The notes: generated by a model from the sequence alone, not told the origin. A stretch of DNA of 64,000 nt from an uncultured Bacilli bacterium (GCA_934096105.1 CAKOLH010000004.1:12219-76218), one strand, 5' to 3'. Counted from the stretch's first letter, positions 52,637 through 61,501 are shown. Made by a program: numbers and translations.

Positions 52637-53632
52637 TTGAATAAAGAATATAATAATTATAATCAAGATAACGAATATACTCCAAGGCATGCAAGTAATT
52701 CTTATCAAAATAGTACAAGTGATTTAATTATAGATAATGGTTTAAACTACACAAGTACTAATGATGATAATATTTTAGATACAATAAATAATGATAGAAA
52801 TGGCAGAAAGAAAAAAAGAAAAAAGAAAAAACATACTACTTGGCTTTTTGTAATATTATTTTCTATATTTATATCTATAATAGTATTTTGTCTAATTAAA
52901 ATATTTATTTGGGGTAAAGATAATAAAGATACTTCTAAAGTAATAAATGATATTACTAATGCGGTTAATGTTACTTTGAGAGATGATGACGATAATACAG
53001 AATTAGTTAATGATACTAATGAAGAAGAAACTAGTGATTATTGGTATTATATAAAGTTTCCTTTAATAGATGTAGATATAACTGAATTAAAAGAAAAGAA
53101 TTCAGATACTGTAGGCTGGATTAATGTAAATAATACTAATATAAACTATCCATTTGTGCAGGGTAAAGATAACTCTTATTATTTATCCCATTCCTTTGAT
53201 AAAAAATATAATGAAGCAGGATGGGTATTCTTAGACTATAGAAATAGCAAAGACTTAAATAATAAAAATACTATTTTATATGCTCATAGTAGACTTGATA
53301 AAACTATGTTTGGATCTCTTTCAAAGGTATTAAAATCATCTTGGTATAATAATAAAGATAATCATATTATTAGATTATCTACAGATACTGAAAATACTTT
53401 GTGGCAGATATTCTCAGTATACAAAATACCTGAAGAGAGTTATTATATTACTACTAATTTTAATACTAATGAAGAATATAGTAAGTTTTTAAATACTATA
53501 AAACAAAGAAGCATCCATAACTTTAATACTAATTTAGATACTAATGATAAAATACTTACTCTTAGTACTTGTTACTCAGATACTGAAAGAACAGTAGTTC
53601 ATGCTAAATTAATTAAGAGGAGCCCTAAGTAA
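52637..53632 (+). CDS. srtB: Class B sortase
   Basis: 331 residues. Attaches NPxTx-type proteins to peptidoglycan. A charged cytosolic amino part (about 1-70) is followed by one membrane helix (about 71-93) and the catalytic domain. Catalytic His lies in LYAHSRLDKTMFGSL and Cys in LTLSTCYSDTERTVVHAKL, with the Arg following. The helix-rich insertion before the Cys is typical of class B. TTG start at 52637, preceded by GGTGAT. Immediately downstream of its probable substrate. Confidence 0.92.
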   Translation: MNKEYNNYNQDNEYTPRHASNSYQNSTSDLIIDNGLNYTSTNDDNILDTINNDRNGRKKKRKKKKHTTWLFVILFSIFISIIVFCLIKIFIWGKDNKDTSKVINDITNAVNVTLRDDDDNTELVNDTNEEETSDYWYYIKFPLIDVDITELKEKNSDTVGWINVNNTNINYPFVQGKDNSYYLSHSFDKKYNEAGWVFLDYRNSKDLNNKNTILYAHSRLDKTMFGSLSKVLKSSWYNNKDNHIIRLSTDTENTLWQIFSVYKIPEESYYITTNFNTNEEYSKFLNTIKQRSIHNFNTNLDTNDKILTLSTCYSDTERTVVHAKLIKRSPK

Positions 53633-53645
53633 AGGAGATAGATGA

Positions 53646-54173
53646 ATGAAAAAATATCAAAAGATTATATTTATTTGTATGACTTTAATTATAGTTGTAC
53701 TTGGTGTATTTCTAATTATAGAAAGAAATGAATTAAAAGATAAATGTACCAACAATAGTGTAATTACTCCAAATAATAAAAACAAGAATACAGAAGAGTT
53801 AAACTATGATTGTAGTTTTACTCAAACTTGGAAAGTATATAATCTACTTGAGGATTATACCGGTCATCATCCTGATGTTTCATATGTAATATTAGAAAAG
53901 TTTCAAACCACTATTCCATATTCACATATAATACCATCTAACTTAAAATCTAAGTTAGAACAAGGTAAATATTATGAGTTTACATATCATATTAAAGGTA
54001 AAGGCAATATAAATGATATCAATGACATAACAGATAAAATAATACCTGAAGATAATGTTAAAACAAACCAAAGCAATTTAATAGTAACACTTAGTATAAA
54101 AGAAACTGCTAAGGAGGGACTTGAACAACTTCAAGAACCAATATGTAGTGGTACTCCTATAACAAATGAATAA
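53646..54173 (+). CDS. Membrane-anchored extracellular protein, unknown
   Basis: 175 residues with an amino-terminal membrane anchor (about 6-26, IIFICMTLIIVVLGVFLII) and an extracellular domain with two Cys that could pair (LNYDCSF and EPICSG). Not recognised. 13 bases after the sortase gene, with AAAGGAG, so it is probably in the same operon and may be a surface or sortase-accessory protein. A GC-rich terminator follows. Confidence 0.65.
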   Translation: MKKYQKIIFICMTLIIVVLGVFLIIERNELKDKCTNNSVITPNNKNKNTEELNYDCSFTQTWKVYNLLEDYTGHHPDVSYVILEKFQTTIPYSHIIPSNLKSKLEQGKYYEFTYHIKGKGNINDINDITDKIIPEDNVKTNQSNLIVTLSIKETAKEGLEQLQEPICSGTPITNE

Positions 54174-54176
54174 ATT

Positions 54177-54216
54177 GAGAACTGGTCGTGACCCGTAGGG
54201 TTGCGGCCAGTTTTGT
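54177..54216 (+). terminator. Intrinsic terminator
   Basis: AACTGG(T)CG, ACCC pair with GGGT, CG(G)CCAGTT, then TTTT. Strong GC-rich stem after the sortase operon. Confidence 0.9.
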
Positions 54217-54276
54217 AATTAGTTATGATTATATTATATATTATTTTTATTACAACACTTTTAGGTATAATAATTT

Positions 54277-54360
54277 CTCTTATATATAATAGATATGGCT
54301 GATATATCATTTATAGACTACAGGCTATAAATGACACTTAGAGATAGTAGCTCTAAGTGA
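54277..54360 (+). repeat. Double-hairpin element with core
   Basis: Core CTTATATATAATAGATATGG, hairpin 1 TCATTTATAG/CTATAAATGA with apex ACTACAGG, hairpin 2 CACTTAGAG/CTCTAAGTG. Arms differ from all other copies while pairing is kept. Confidence 0.85.
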
Positions 54361-54437
54361 AAAAAGATATAAAAACTTATGATAATATATTTAAAATATT
54401 AATATTTTGTGGTAGAATTAATAAGAGGTGTATTTTT

Positions 54438-54884
54438 ATGAAGACAAACAGAACAATTACTAGAGAAAAAGCTATGACTATTTTATATCAAATCTTTTTA
54501 TATAAAAAAAATAAAATAAATTATGATATAAACAATGTTATAGAAGAAGTATTAGAAAATATTGTAATAGAAGATAGAAAGAAAATAGATACTGAATATT
54601 TAAATACTTTAATTAATGGAGTATTAAATAATATAGATGATATTGATAAAAATATAGAAAAATATATAGAGTCTTGGTCTATAGATAGATTAGGATTAAC
54701 AGATCAAGCAATACTTAGAATATCAGTATATGAACTTATTTATACCGATACTCCAGACTTAGTATGTATAAATGAAGCAATAGAATTATCTAAAAAATAT
54801 TCAGATGAAAAAGTATCTAAAATGATTAATGGAGTACTAGATAAAATATATCATGAAAAATTAGATAATAATACCAAGGAGTAA
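54438..54884 (+). CDS. nusB: Transcription antitermination factor NusB
   Basis: 148 residues from ATG 54438 (AGAGGTG 9 bases upstream). A longer frame lacks a ribosome-binding site and would start inside the repeat element. Family markers: TREKAMTILYQIFLY, then SIDRLGLTDQAILRISVYEL and VCINEAIELSKKYSDEKV. NusB acts with NusE on rRNA antitermination. Two bases before xseA, the frequent nusB-xseA-xseB order of Firmicutes. Confidence 0.94.
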   Translation: MKTNRTITREKAMTILYQIFLYKKNKINYDINNVIEEVLENIVIEDRKKIDTEYLNTLINGVLNNIDDIDKNIEKYIESWSIDRLGLTDQAILRISVYELIYTDTPDLVCINEAIELSKKYSDEKVSKMINGVLDKIYHEKLDNNTKE

Positions 54885-54886
54885 TT

Positions 54887-56164
54887 ATGAATAATAATTA
54901 TATTACAGTAACTGAGGTAAATAAATATATTAAAGAAGTTATTAACGAAGATTTATTACTAAAAAAAGTGTATCTAAAAGGAGAAATATCTAACTTTAAA
55001 GCTCATTCAAGAGGACACTTTTATTTTACTTTAAAAGATGAAAATAGTAGATTAAATGCTGTTATGTTTTCTTTTAATAACAAAAATATGAAGTTTATGC
55101 CTTATGATGGTATGAAAGTATTAGTTACTGGTAAAATAGATGTATATGAAGCAAGTGGTTCTTATCAAATATATGTAGAAGAAATGCTCGAAGATGGAAT
55201 TGGAGCATTATATGTCGCCTTTGAACAATTAAAAAAGAAACTATCTAGTGAGGGCTTATTTGATAAAGATAAAAAGAAAAAGATTAGAAGAATACCAAAT
55301 AGAATAGGTATAGTAACATCTCCTACTGGGGCCGCTATTAAAGATATACTAACTACTATCAAAAGAAGATATCCAATATGTGAGACAGTATTGTTTCCAG
55401 CACTAGTACAAGGTGATATGGCCGCTAATGACATTGCTAATAAAATAAGACTAGCCAATAGTTTAAAAGATGAGCTTAAACTTGATACATTAATTGTGGG
55501 CCGTGGTGGTGGTTCACTTGAAGACTTATGGCCTTTTAATGAAGAAGTAGTAGCTAGAGCTATTTATGATAGTGAAATACCAGTTATATCTGCTGTTGGC
55601 CATGAGATAGATATTACCATATCAGATTATGTTGCAGATCTTAGAGCTCCAACTCCTACAGCAGCAGGAGAGCTAGCAGTACCTGATATCAATACTATAA
55701 TTACTTATTTAGATACAGCAGTTAATAGAAGTTATAATGCTTTAAATAATATTATTAGTATAAATTATAAAAGACTAGATAATATAAAGAATAGTTATAT
55801 ATTAACTAAACCTTTATCTATGTATGAAATAAAAGAACAAAAACTAGATAATTTAATGGATAATTTAGATAAAGTAATAAATAAAATATTAGATAATACT
55901 AAGATAAGATTATATACAGTAAAAAATAGTTATGTATTAAATAATCCTAGTATGTTATATAAATATAGTAGTCAAAGACTAGATCATATTATATCCAAGT
56001 TAGAAGTATTAAATCCATTAAATACTTTAAATAGAGGATATGCTATTGTTAAAAAAGAAGATAAAGTATTATCTAGTATTAAAGATGTAAAAGAAGATGA
56101 AGTAATTACAATAACGCTTAAAGATGGAAATATTGAAAGTAAAATAATTAAGGTAGGTGAATAA
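54887..56164 (+). CDS. xseA: Exodeoxyribonuclease VII large subunit
   Basis: 425 residues. Single-strand exonuclease with XseB. OB-fold amino domain with VYLKGEISNFKAHSRGHFYF and the catalytic domain with GIVTSPTGAAIKDILTTIKR, VGRGGGSLEDLWPFNEE (Asp-rich active site), and APTPTAAGELA. Ends in a coiled region and LNRGYAIVKK. Slightly shorter coiled region than the E. coli protein. Overlap with xseB is minimal (3 bases apart). Confidence 0.96.
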   Translation: MNNNYITVTEVNKYIKEVINEDLLLKKVYLKGEISNFKAHSRGHFYFTLKDENSRLNAVMFSFNNKNMKFMPYDGMKVLVTGKIDVYEASGSYQIYVEEMLEDGIGALYVAFEQLKKKLSSEGLFDKDKKKKIRRIPNRIGIVTSPTGAAIKDILTTIKRRYPICETVLFPALVQGDMAANDIANKIRLANSLKDELKLDTLIVGRGGGSLEDLWPFNEEVVARAIYDSEIPVISAVGHEIDITISDYVADLRAPTPTAAGELAVPDINTIITYLDTAVNRSYNALNNIISINYKRLDNIKNSYILTKPLSMYEIKEQKLDNLMDNLDKVINKILDNTKIRLYTVKNSYVLNNPSMLYKYSSQRLDHIISKLEVLNPLNTLNRGYAIVKKEDKVLSSIKDVKEDEVITITLKDGNIESKIIKVGE

Positions 56165-56166
56165 AA

Positions 56167-56397
56167 GTGGCAAAAGAAAAAGAAGAAATGACTTTTGAAG
56201 AAAAAATAAAATTACTTGAAGAAATAGTAAAAGAATTAGAAACAGGAGAAGTACCACTTGATGAAGCAATAAATAAATATACTGAGGCTATGAAACTAGC
56301 TAAAGAATGCTCTGATAAGTTAAACAAGGTAACTGAAAAAGTAAATAAAATTATGCTTGAAAATGGTAAATTAGATGATTTCACTGTTAGCGAATAA
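56167..56397 (+). CDS. xseB: Exodeoxyribonuclease VII small subunit
   Basis: 76 residues with a GTG start preceded by AGGTGA in the xseA end. Typical XseB: MTFEEKIKLLEEIVKELETG, then PLDEAINKYTEAMKLAKEC. A helical hairpin that coats the XseA coiled coil. A terminator follows. Confidence 0.93.
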   Translation: MAKEKEEMTFEEKIKLLEEIVKELETGEVPLDEAINKYTEAMKLAKECSDKLNKVTEKVNKIMLENGKLDDFTVSE

Positions 56398-56422
56398 AAA
56401 ATATTGGAAGCATTATTTGCGG

Positions 56423-56450
56423 AAACTAGAGACTTCACTCTAGTTTTTTA
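56423..56450 (+). terminator. Intrinsic terminator after xseB
   Basis: AAACTAGAG/CTCTAGTTT, 6-base loop, T run. Confidence 0.9.
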
Positions 56451-56487
56451 AATTTTAATATGATAGTTAATACCAAACCAAAGACAT

Positions 56488-56540
56488 CAATTTGAAGACC
56501 TTAGGCTTCAAATTGCCTCTTAAGACCAAGGCTTAAGAGG
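56488..56540 (+). repeat. Double-hairpin element (short form, forward orientation)
   Basis: CAATTTGAAG/CTTCAAATTG with apex ACCTTAGG, then CCTCTTAAG/CTTAAGAGG with apex ACCAAGG. Lies between converging xseB and spoIVB. Lacks the TATATATAATAG core. Confidence 0.8.
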
Positions 56541-56570
56541 ATATATAAAAGAAGAGGAATAATATCCTCT

Positions 56571-57566
56571 CTAGTTTTCTGCTTCCTCTAACATTTTAGT
56601 AATAAATATACCATACCCTTTAGTAGGATCATCTACTACTACATGAGTTACTGCTCCAATAATATAATCACCTTGAATTATTGGACTACCACTCATTCCT
56701 TGAACAATACCACCAGTTAAATCAAGTAGATTCTTATCAGTCACTTCAAATAATATATTCTTAGTAACAGCATCATTATTATTAATCTTAATAATATTAA
56801 TAGTAAATTCTTCTACTTTATCATTATTAACTACAGTAAAAATACTTGCTTTACCAGTACTAATATCACTATCTTTAGCTACAGCATATAGTTTCTTATT
56901 AGGAATATCACTAGTATATGTACCAAATATACCTTTATTAGTATTTTCAAATACATTACCAAATACTTTAGAACTATCATATCTAGCATTCTTTTCACCA
57001 GGACTACCAATACTACTTCGGGTAACTCCTGTTACAGTAGAACTATATATTTTACCATCTTTTATTTCAAGTTTTTGCCCAGTATTTTTTTCAATTATTT
57101 CATGTCCTAACGCTCCAAATAACTTAGTATTAGGATCTATGTAGGTAAGTGTTCCAACACCAGTTATACTATCTTTAACATATAGTCCTGTCTTATAGAT
57201 ATCACCTTCAGATTTAACTAATTTAATATTTGTAGTATTCTCTTTACTTCCCCTTAAATAGGTAATAGATAAATTATCTTTATTATTACTATTCTCAATA
57301 GTTGTTATCATATCTTTAATAGTATCTACATCTTTAGAATTAATTTTAATTATCTTATCACCATTCTGTAGTCCAGCTTCTTTAGCAGAATTGTTATTGT
57401 TAACACTATAAGTACCTACGATAATTATACCTTTAGAATTAAGTTCAATACCAATATTTTCTCCTCCCGCTATTACATAATCTGAATAAGCAAGGGCATA
57501 AGTGGGAATAATAAATAATGAGAGTATCAGCAGAATAACATTGTTTTTTATTTTTTTAAAAAACAT
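56571..57566 (-). CDS. spoIVB: Stage IV sporulation protein B (signalling protease)
   Basis: 331 residues. The ATG at 57566 is spaced properly from AAAGGAG; the upstream ATG abuts it. Amino-terminal membrane segment or signal, PDZ domain (about 40-110, GLQNGDKIIKINSKDV), then the S55 peptidase domain with the catalytic His in LGHEI and Ser in QGMSGSPIIQGDYIIGAVTHV. In sporulation SpoIVB is secreted by the forespore and triggers sigma-K processing. Good evidence for an endospore-forming host. Confidence 0.93.
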   Translation of the reverse strand: MFFKKIKNNVILLILSLFIIPTYALAYSDYVIAGGENIGIELNSKGIIIVGTYSVNNNNSAKEAGLQNGDKIIKINSKDVDTIKDMITTIENSNNKDNLSITYLRGSKENTTNIKLVKSEGDIYKTGLYVKDSITGVGTLTYIDPNTKLFGALGHEIIEKNTGQKLEIKDGKIYSSTVTGVTRSSIGSPGEKNARYDSSKVFGNVFENTNKGIFGTYTSDIPNKKLYAVAKDSDISTGKASIFTVVNNDKVEEFTINIIKINNNDAVTKNILFEVTDKNLLDLTGGIVQGMSGSPIIQGDYIIGAVTHVVVDDPTKGYGIFITKMLEEAEN

Positions 57567-57728
57567 AAAATACATCTCCTTTAACTATATTCACAGACTA
57601 CATTATTAGTATTTCTCTTATAGATAAAATTATGAAAGATAATATTTACCATATTCATAAATTATCTTGATTTACTTGACTTTATGACTATTTTATTGTA
57701 AAATATTAGCCTATGAAGAGGTGATAGT

Positions 57729-58058
57729 ATGAATATGAGTTATGTAACTAATCAGTTAGAAGAGGCTAAATATAATTATAATTACTTTTTTATGAAAATG
57801 ATTATTAAAGTACTTCAAGTATGTTTTAAGTTATCTTTTATCCTTTTACTAAGTAGTATCTTTAATTATTTAATAATTAATATTATAGCCATTATTTGTA
57901 CTATTATATCATTTATTAATATATATAATATTATTAAAAATTATGTGTATATAATTGAAGATATTAGAGATACTCTTAATATAGATTTATCTTTTGAACT
58001 TGATCTTAATGTTTTAAGTAATAATTTATTTAAAGGAATGTTTAATTATGGAAGATAA
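57729..58058 (+). CDS. Small membrane protein, unknown
   Basis: 109 residues with two adjacent hydrophobic segments (about 28-46 and 50-72). Amphipathic start and an acidic end. AGAGGTGAT precedes the ATG. Not recognised. Overlaps the next small gene by 11 bases, suggesting a pair. Confidence 0.6.
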   Translation: MNMSYVTNQLEEAKYNYNYFFMKMIIKVLQVCFKLSFILLLSSIFNYLIINIIAIICTIISFINIYNIIKNYVYIIEDIRDTLNIDLSFELDLNVLSNNLFKGMFNYGR

Positions 58059-58332
58059 TTTCTATGTTGGAGATATATTTCATTCTAAAAAAAGAAATAG
58101 TAAAATTGAAAAAGCAGTATTATATTCAAAAGATAGAGTAGTGTATATTGATTTATTAAATGAGAAAGAATATACTACAGATACAAATGAAAAAGATTAT
58201 GTAATTGAAGATAGTTTAATACCTACTGATACTAATGATTTTAAAGAAGATTATAATTATTTACTTTATAGATATAGTAATGGTATGGTAAAAAGTAAAA
58301 AGAAGCATTGGTATAGTTTTAATAGAAAATAA
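58048..58332 (+). CDS. Hypothetical small soluble protein
   Basis: 94 residues, charged, no membrane segment. It starts MEDNFYVGDIFHSKKRNSKI, which looks like the beta-rich start of a small nucleotide- or RNA-binding fold, but no family is recognised. Translationally coupled to the membrane protein upstream (11-base overlap). Confidence 0.55.
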   Translation: MEDNFYVGDIFHSKKRNSKIEKAVLYSKDRVVYIDLLNEKEYTTDTNEKDYVIEDSLIPTDTNDFKEDYNYLLYRYSNGMVKSKKKHWYSFNRK

Positions 58333-58420
58333 TACCAATGTTTTTAATTTTATATGTTATTTAGCATAGAATATGTTATAATAGTTATTGTTAAGTAATC
58401 TTAACTAAATAGGAGGAATT

Positions 58421-58735
58421 ATGGAAAATATTTATATTTATAAAGTAGAATACTGGAAAAAGAAAGATGAAACTATTAATCTTAATAATAATGATATTAT
58501 CTATACAATGAGAGTAGGTCATTATGAAAAATTTGATAGAATGTTTCCGCTATTTATTGATATGTCTAAAGATGTATATGATAAGCTTTTAACTGACGAA
58601 TACTATCTAATGCCTTCGTGTACTATTGACTGTCCTTTTATTGTACATGATGGTGAAGATCATATTGTACCAATAGTTAAACCTGCATTAGAAGTTAAAA
58701 ATCATAAAACCAAAATAAAACAAAAGAAATACTGA
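58421..58735 (+). CDS. Hypothetical protein
   Basis: 104 residues. AGGAGG precedes the ATG. Mixed alpha/beta sequence with YTMRVGHYEKFDRMFPLF and SCTIDCPFIVHDGED and a Lys-rich tail. No membrane segment and no family recognised. Followed by the type III antitoxin array on the other strand. Confidence 0.55.
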   Translation: MENIYIYKVEYWKKKDETINLNNNDIIYTMRVGHYEKFDRMFPLFIDMSKDVYDKLLTDEYYLMPSCTIDCPFIVHDGEDHIVPIVKPALEVKNHKTKIKQKKY

Positions 58736-58786
58736 TGTACTTGTATTTCTTTTTATAATTATTTTAATATTATTAATCAAAAATAA

Positions 58787-58947
58787 AAACTTCATTAATA
58801 GAAGTTTCAAACATTTTCCTTCGGAATCATTTATAACTCGCACCATCCGTAAACGACTAACATTTCGCAATTGGAATCATTTATAACCAGCACCATCCAT
58901 AAGCGGCTAAACATTTACATATTAAGCACTCTTTCAAATGCAATAAT
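58787..58947 (-). ncRNA. Second (orphan) type III antitoxin RNA
   Basis: On the minus strand: promoter TTGACT (58976-58971), 17 bases, TATATT (58953-58948); two about 50-base repeats (58912-58862 and 58861-58813); terminator AAACTTC/GAAGTTT with T run (58807-58787). The repeats match those of the antitoxin upstream of the toxin, with paired changes in a stem (TGGA/TCCA and CGGA/TCCG). No toxin gene follows this copy. Confidence 0.75.
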
Positions 58948-58976
58948 AATATACTATATTTTATGTAAAAAGTCAA
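58948..58976 (-). promoter_or_regulatory. Promoter of the orphan antitoxin RNA
   Basis: TTGACT, 17 bases, TATATT on the minus strand, with the same spacer and downstream sequence as the promoter at 59688-59716. Confidence 0.8.
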
Positions 58977-59009
58977 CGTAATAAAAAACTGATTTTTAAT
59001 CATTAAATT

Positions 59010-59477
59010 TTATTCTAATTCTTTTGATATTAAATCTTTAATATAATCTATATCAGTAAAAAATAAATTTAATCCATTATTTTTTAACGATAACATATAT
59101 TCTAAATTACTAATAATTTCTCTTTGAACTGCAGAAGATACTTTTATAAAATTACCATCAATTGTATGTCTACTTTGTATATATTTTTTTAATGTTGGAA
59201 AGGCATTTTGAATTAAGATTGCTTCTTTTCGTCCTGCAATTGTTTTTATCAATATAGTTTTACAAACTCCGTATTTTTTCTTTTTGTCTTGAATAATTTT
59301 ATCATATTTACTAATTTTTGTACTAAGTGGAATAAACCATAATATATCGTTATCCTTAATTGCTAAATATGAGGGCCTTGAATGTCCATTTTCATGATTT
59401 ATCATTAGTCCTTTGTTATTTATTTTTTCAAAGAACTCGTCTTTAATATGATATAAATATCCTGTTTCTACTTTCAT
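59010..59477 (-). CDS. Type III toxin (CptN/ToxN-like endoribonuclease)
   Basis: 155 residues from ATG 59477 (GGGAGTTGAT upstream). The sequence GYLYHIKDEFFEKINN, GHSRPSYLAIKDNDILWFIP, STKISKYDKII and GRKEAILIQNAFPT is the ToxN/CptN/AbiQ family pattern; type III toxins are RNases held inactive by repeats of their own antitoxin RNA. The immediate upstream antitoxin array and the hairpin between array and gene complete the module. Could act as an anti-phage abortive-infection or stabilising system. Confidence 0.88.
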   Translation of the reverse strand: MKVETGYLYHIKDEFFEKINNKGLMINHENGHSRPSYLAIKDNDILWFIPLSTKISKYDKIIQDKKKKYGVCKTILIKTIAGRKEAILIQNAFPTLKKYIQSRHTIDGNFIKVSSAVQREIISNLEYMLSLKNNGLNLFFTDIDYIKDLISKELE

Positions 59478-59519
59478 ATAATCAACTCCCTATGTATAAC
59501 ATTTTATCACAAAAGAAAA

Positions 59520-59548
59520 GAAAACTCTATCATATATTAAGAGTTTTC
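59520..59548 (-). terminator. Terminator between antitoxin repeats and toxin
   Basis: Minus strand GAAAACTCT/AGAGTTTTC with an 11-base loop, followed by TTTTCTTTT. In ToxIN-type loci such a leaky terminator sets the antitoxin to toxin ratio. Confidence 0.85.
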
Positions 59549-59687
59549 TATTATTTGCAACCGAGATCATTTATTACTCGCACCACTCGGAAGCGATTAA
59601 CATTTCACGACTAGGATCATTTATTACTCGCACCACCTAGAAGCGATTAACATTTACATATTAATGCACTCTTTCAAATGCAATAAT
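59549..59687 (-). ncRNA. Type III antitoxin RNA upstream of the toxin
   Basis: Minus strand: two about 50-base repeats (59651-59602 and 59601-59553) with GTTAATCGCTTC at the start and GGTGCGAGTAATAAATGATC in the middle. Within each a stem is kept by paired change (CTAGG/CCTAG and CCGAG/CTCGG), as expected for the antitoxin pseudoknot. Preceded by its own promoter and followed by a terminator before the toxin. Confidence 0.85.
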
Positions 59688-59716
59688 AATATACTATATT
59701 TTGCATAAAAAGTCAA
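59688..59716 (-). promoter_or_regulatory. Promoter of the type III toxin-antitoxin operon
   Basis: Minus strand TTGACT (59716-59711), 17 bases, TATATT (59693-59688). Confidence 0.8.
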
Positions 59717-59858
59717 TATGACTATGCAAAAATAGGCAAATATCATTTTATTTGCATTAATATTATATGACATTAATATATTTTTATACATTATATTATA
59801 TTTAGTAAATACTTAGTATAGATAGTATTTTTTTTCATATAGTTAAATAGGTGATACA

Positions 59859-60617
59859 ATGAATAATACTCTTTTAGCTTTCTTACTTACTTTTATTGCA
59901 GGATTTTCTACAATGATAGGAGTACTAGTAATATTTATAAAGAAGAAAAATCATGATAAGATAGTTATGGCTTCGCTTGCTTTTGCAGCGGGTGTTATGA
60001 TAACTGTATCAGTAACTGATTTAGTACCAGAATCATTAGTATTACTTAGTAATAATCTAAGTAAAATAACTACTATAATAATTAGTTTTTTAGGCTTACT
60101 TTTAGGTATAGTAATATCGATGATAATTGACTATTATCTACCAGATAAACCACCTCAAGATACTAAAGATAAATCATTATTTAAAGTAGGTATAATATCA
60201 ATGATAGCTATAATATTACATAACCTACCTGAAGGTATAGCCACCTTTGTAGCTACCTCAAGTGACATTAAACTAGGACTATCTCTTGCAATAGCCATTG
60301 CTATGCATAATATACCTGAAGGTATTAGTATATCAGTACCTATTTATTATTCTACTGGTAGTAAAAAAAGAGCTATCTTTTATACTTTAGTATCTGCTTT
60401 ATCTGAACCACTAGGAGCCCTTTTAGCATTTATATTTTTAAAGAACTTTATTAATGACACAGTACTTGGTATATTATTCTCATTAATTGCGGGTATTATG
60501 CTTCAAATATCTTTTTGTGAATTATTACCAACCGCTAGAAGGTATAATAATAAGAATTATCTATTATTATTCTTTGTGATAGGAGTAATATTTATGCTCT
60601 TTAAGTTTTTGTTTTAA
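59859..60617 (+). CDS. zupT: ZIP-family metal transporter (ZupT-like)
   Basis: 252 residues with eight hydrophobic segments. Imports divalent metals such as Zn, Fe or Mn. Diagnostic metal-site motifs: LHNLPEGIATF in TM4 and AMHNIPEGIS in TM5 with the Glu ligands. A charged loop (about 95-110) separates the halves. AGGTGAT precedes the ATG. No metalloregulator site seen upstream. Confidence 0.92.
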   Translation: MNNTLLAFLLTFIAGFSTMIGVLVIFIKKKNHDKIVMASLAFAAGVMITVSVTDLVPESLVLLSNNLSKITTIIISFLGLLLGIVISMIIDYYLPDKPPQDTKDKSLFKVGIISMIAIILHNLPEGIATFVATSSDIKLGLSLAIAIAMHNIPEGISISVPIYYSTGSKKRAIFYTLVSALSEPLGALLAFIFLKNFINDTVLGILFSLIAGIMLQISFCELLPTARRYNNKNYLLLFFVIGVIFMLFKFLF

Positions 60618-60632
60618 TTTAAATATTTAGAT

Positions 60633-60668
60633 CTCTCTTATATATAATAGATGTGTCTAATATAAAAA
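60633..60668 (+). repeat. Core remnant of the double-hairpin element
   Basis: CTCTTATATATAATAGATGTG matches the element core, but neither hairpin follows. A truncated copy after zupT. Confidence 0.6.
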
Positions 60669-60740
60669 AATAAAATTTATAAAAAGTAATGACAAGTTAC
60701 TTTGAATGTGTTATACTTATATAGTAGAGTAGGAGAGATT

Positions 60741-61496
60741 ATGAAAGAGACACTAATTTATAAATTAAATAAACATAATATTTATTATATAAGTACACCA
60801 AGTTATGGCTTTTATATACTAGTTCCATTTACTGATTATACAGATACTAATATTGTTCTTAGATTAAAAGGTAACTATCAGTCATATGATTTAAATAAGA
60901 ATTCATTAGAGAGTGTTACTGAAGAACTTATTAATTATTATAAGAGTATTGATAATTATAATGTAACACTTGTATTACCTATATTTTATGATGGTATATT
61001 AGATAGAGTAAGAACTGTTGAGGATTTAGTATTATATCAAAGATTAGATGGATATTTAGGTAATATCTTTAATAATGCTTATGCTTTTCTTACTAAGAAT
61101 AATATCAAAGTAAATAATAATATTTATATAATAAATAATGATTCATTTAAGACATTTACTAATTGGTTTGTATCTAGATATAATAATAGAATAGAATATA
61201 AAACTATTTTAGAATTAGTTAAACAAAGTGATCACTTTAATAGTTATGATATGGTAGAGACTCCTAGTATTAATTTTGTTGTAGGTAAGAATGAAGAACC
61301 TAAACTTGATAAAACAGTAGAAATAGAAACTGAGACATTTAATAGTATGACAAGAGATATAGTAGATGCTGAATCTAAGAAGAAAGATACTTCTACAAGT
61401 GATAAGAAGAATAATGCTGGCTTTGTCTCTTATATTCTTCTTGGAGTAGTTAGTTTTGCTGTATCTATGCTACTTCTATTCCTATTTATTAGATAA
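60741..61496 (+). CDS. Tail-anchored membrane protein, unknown
   Basis: 251 residues from ATG 60741 (TAGGAGAGA upstream). The first 200 residues are a soluble alpha/beta domain (KHNIYYISTPSYGFYILVPF, then VTLVLPIFYDG), followed by an acidic linker and one carboxy-terminal membrane helix (about 228-248, VSYILLGVVSFAVSMLLLFLF). Probably cytosolic and tail-anchored. Not recognised. A terminator follows. Confidence 0.65.
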   Translation: MKETLIYKLNKHNIYYISTPSYGFYILVPFTDYTDTNIVLRLKGNYQSYDLNKNSLESVTEELINYYKSIDNYNVTLVLPIFYDGILDRVRTVEDLVLYQRLDGYLGNIFNNAYAFLTKNNIKVNNNIYIINNDSFKTFTNWFVSRYNNRIEYKTILELVKQSDHFNSYDMVETPSINFVVGKNEEPKLDKTVEIETETFNSMTRDIVDAESKKKDTSTSDKKNNAGFVSYILLGVVSFAVSMLLLFLFIR

Positions 61497-61501
61497 AAAA
61501 T

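Noticed and set aside
54357..54437. Amino-terminal extension of nusB
   Set aside because: It begins at the end of a double-hairpin element, has no RBS and is not part of the NusB fold. ATG 54438 fits the family.
58813..59651. Repeats that resemble a short CRISPR array
   Set aside because: Units are contiguous without unique spacers, occur beside a ToxN-like gene and contain a covarying stem, so they are type III antitoxin repeats. No cas genes are present.
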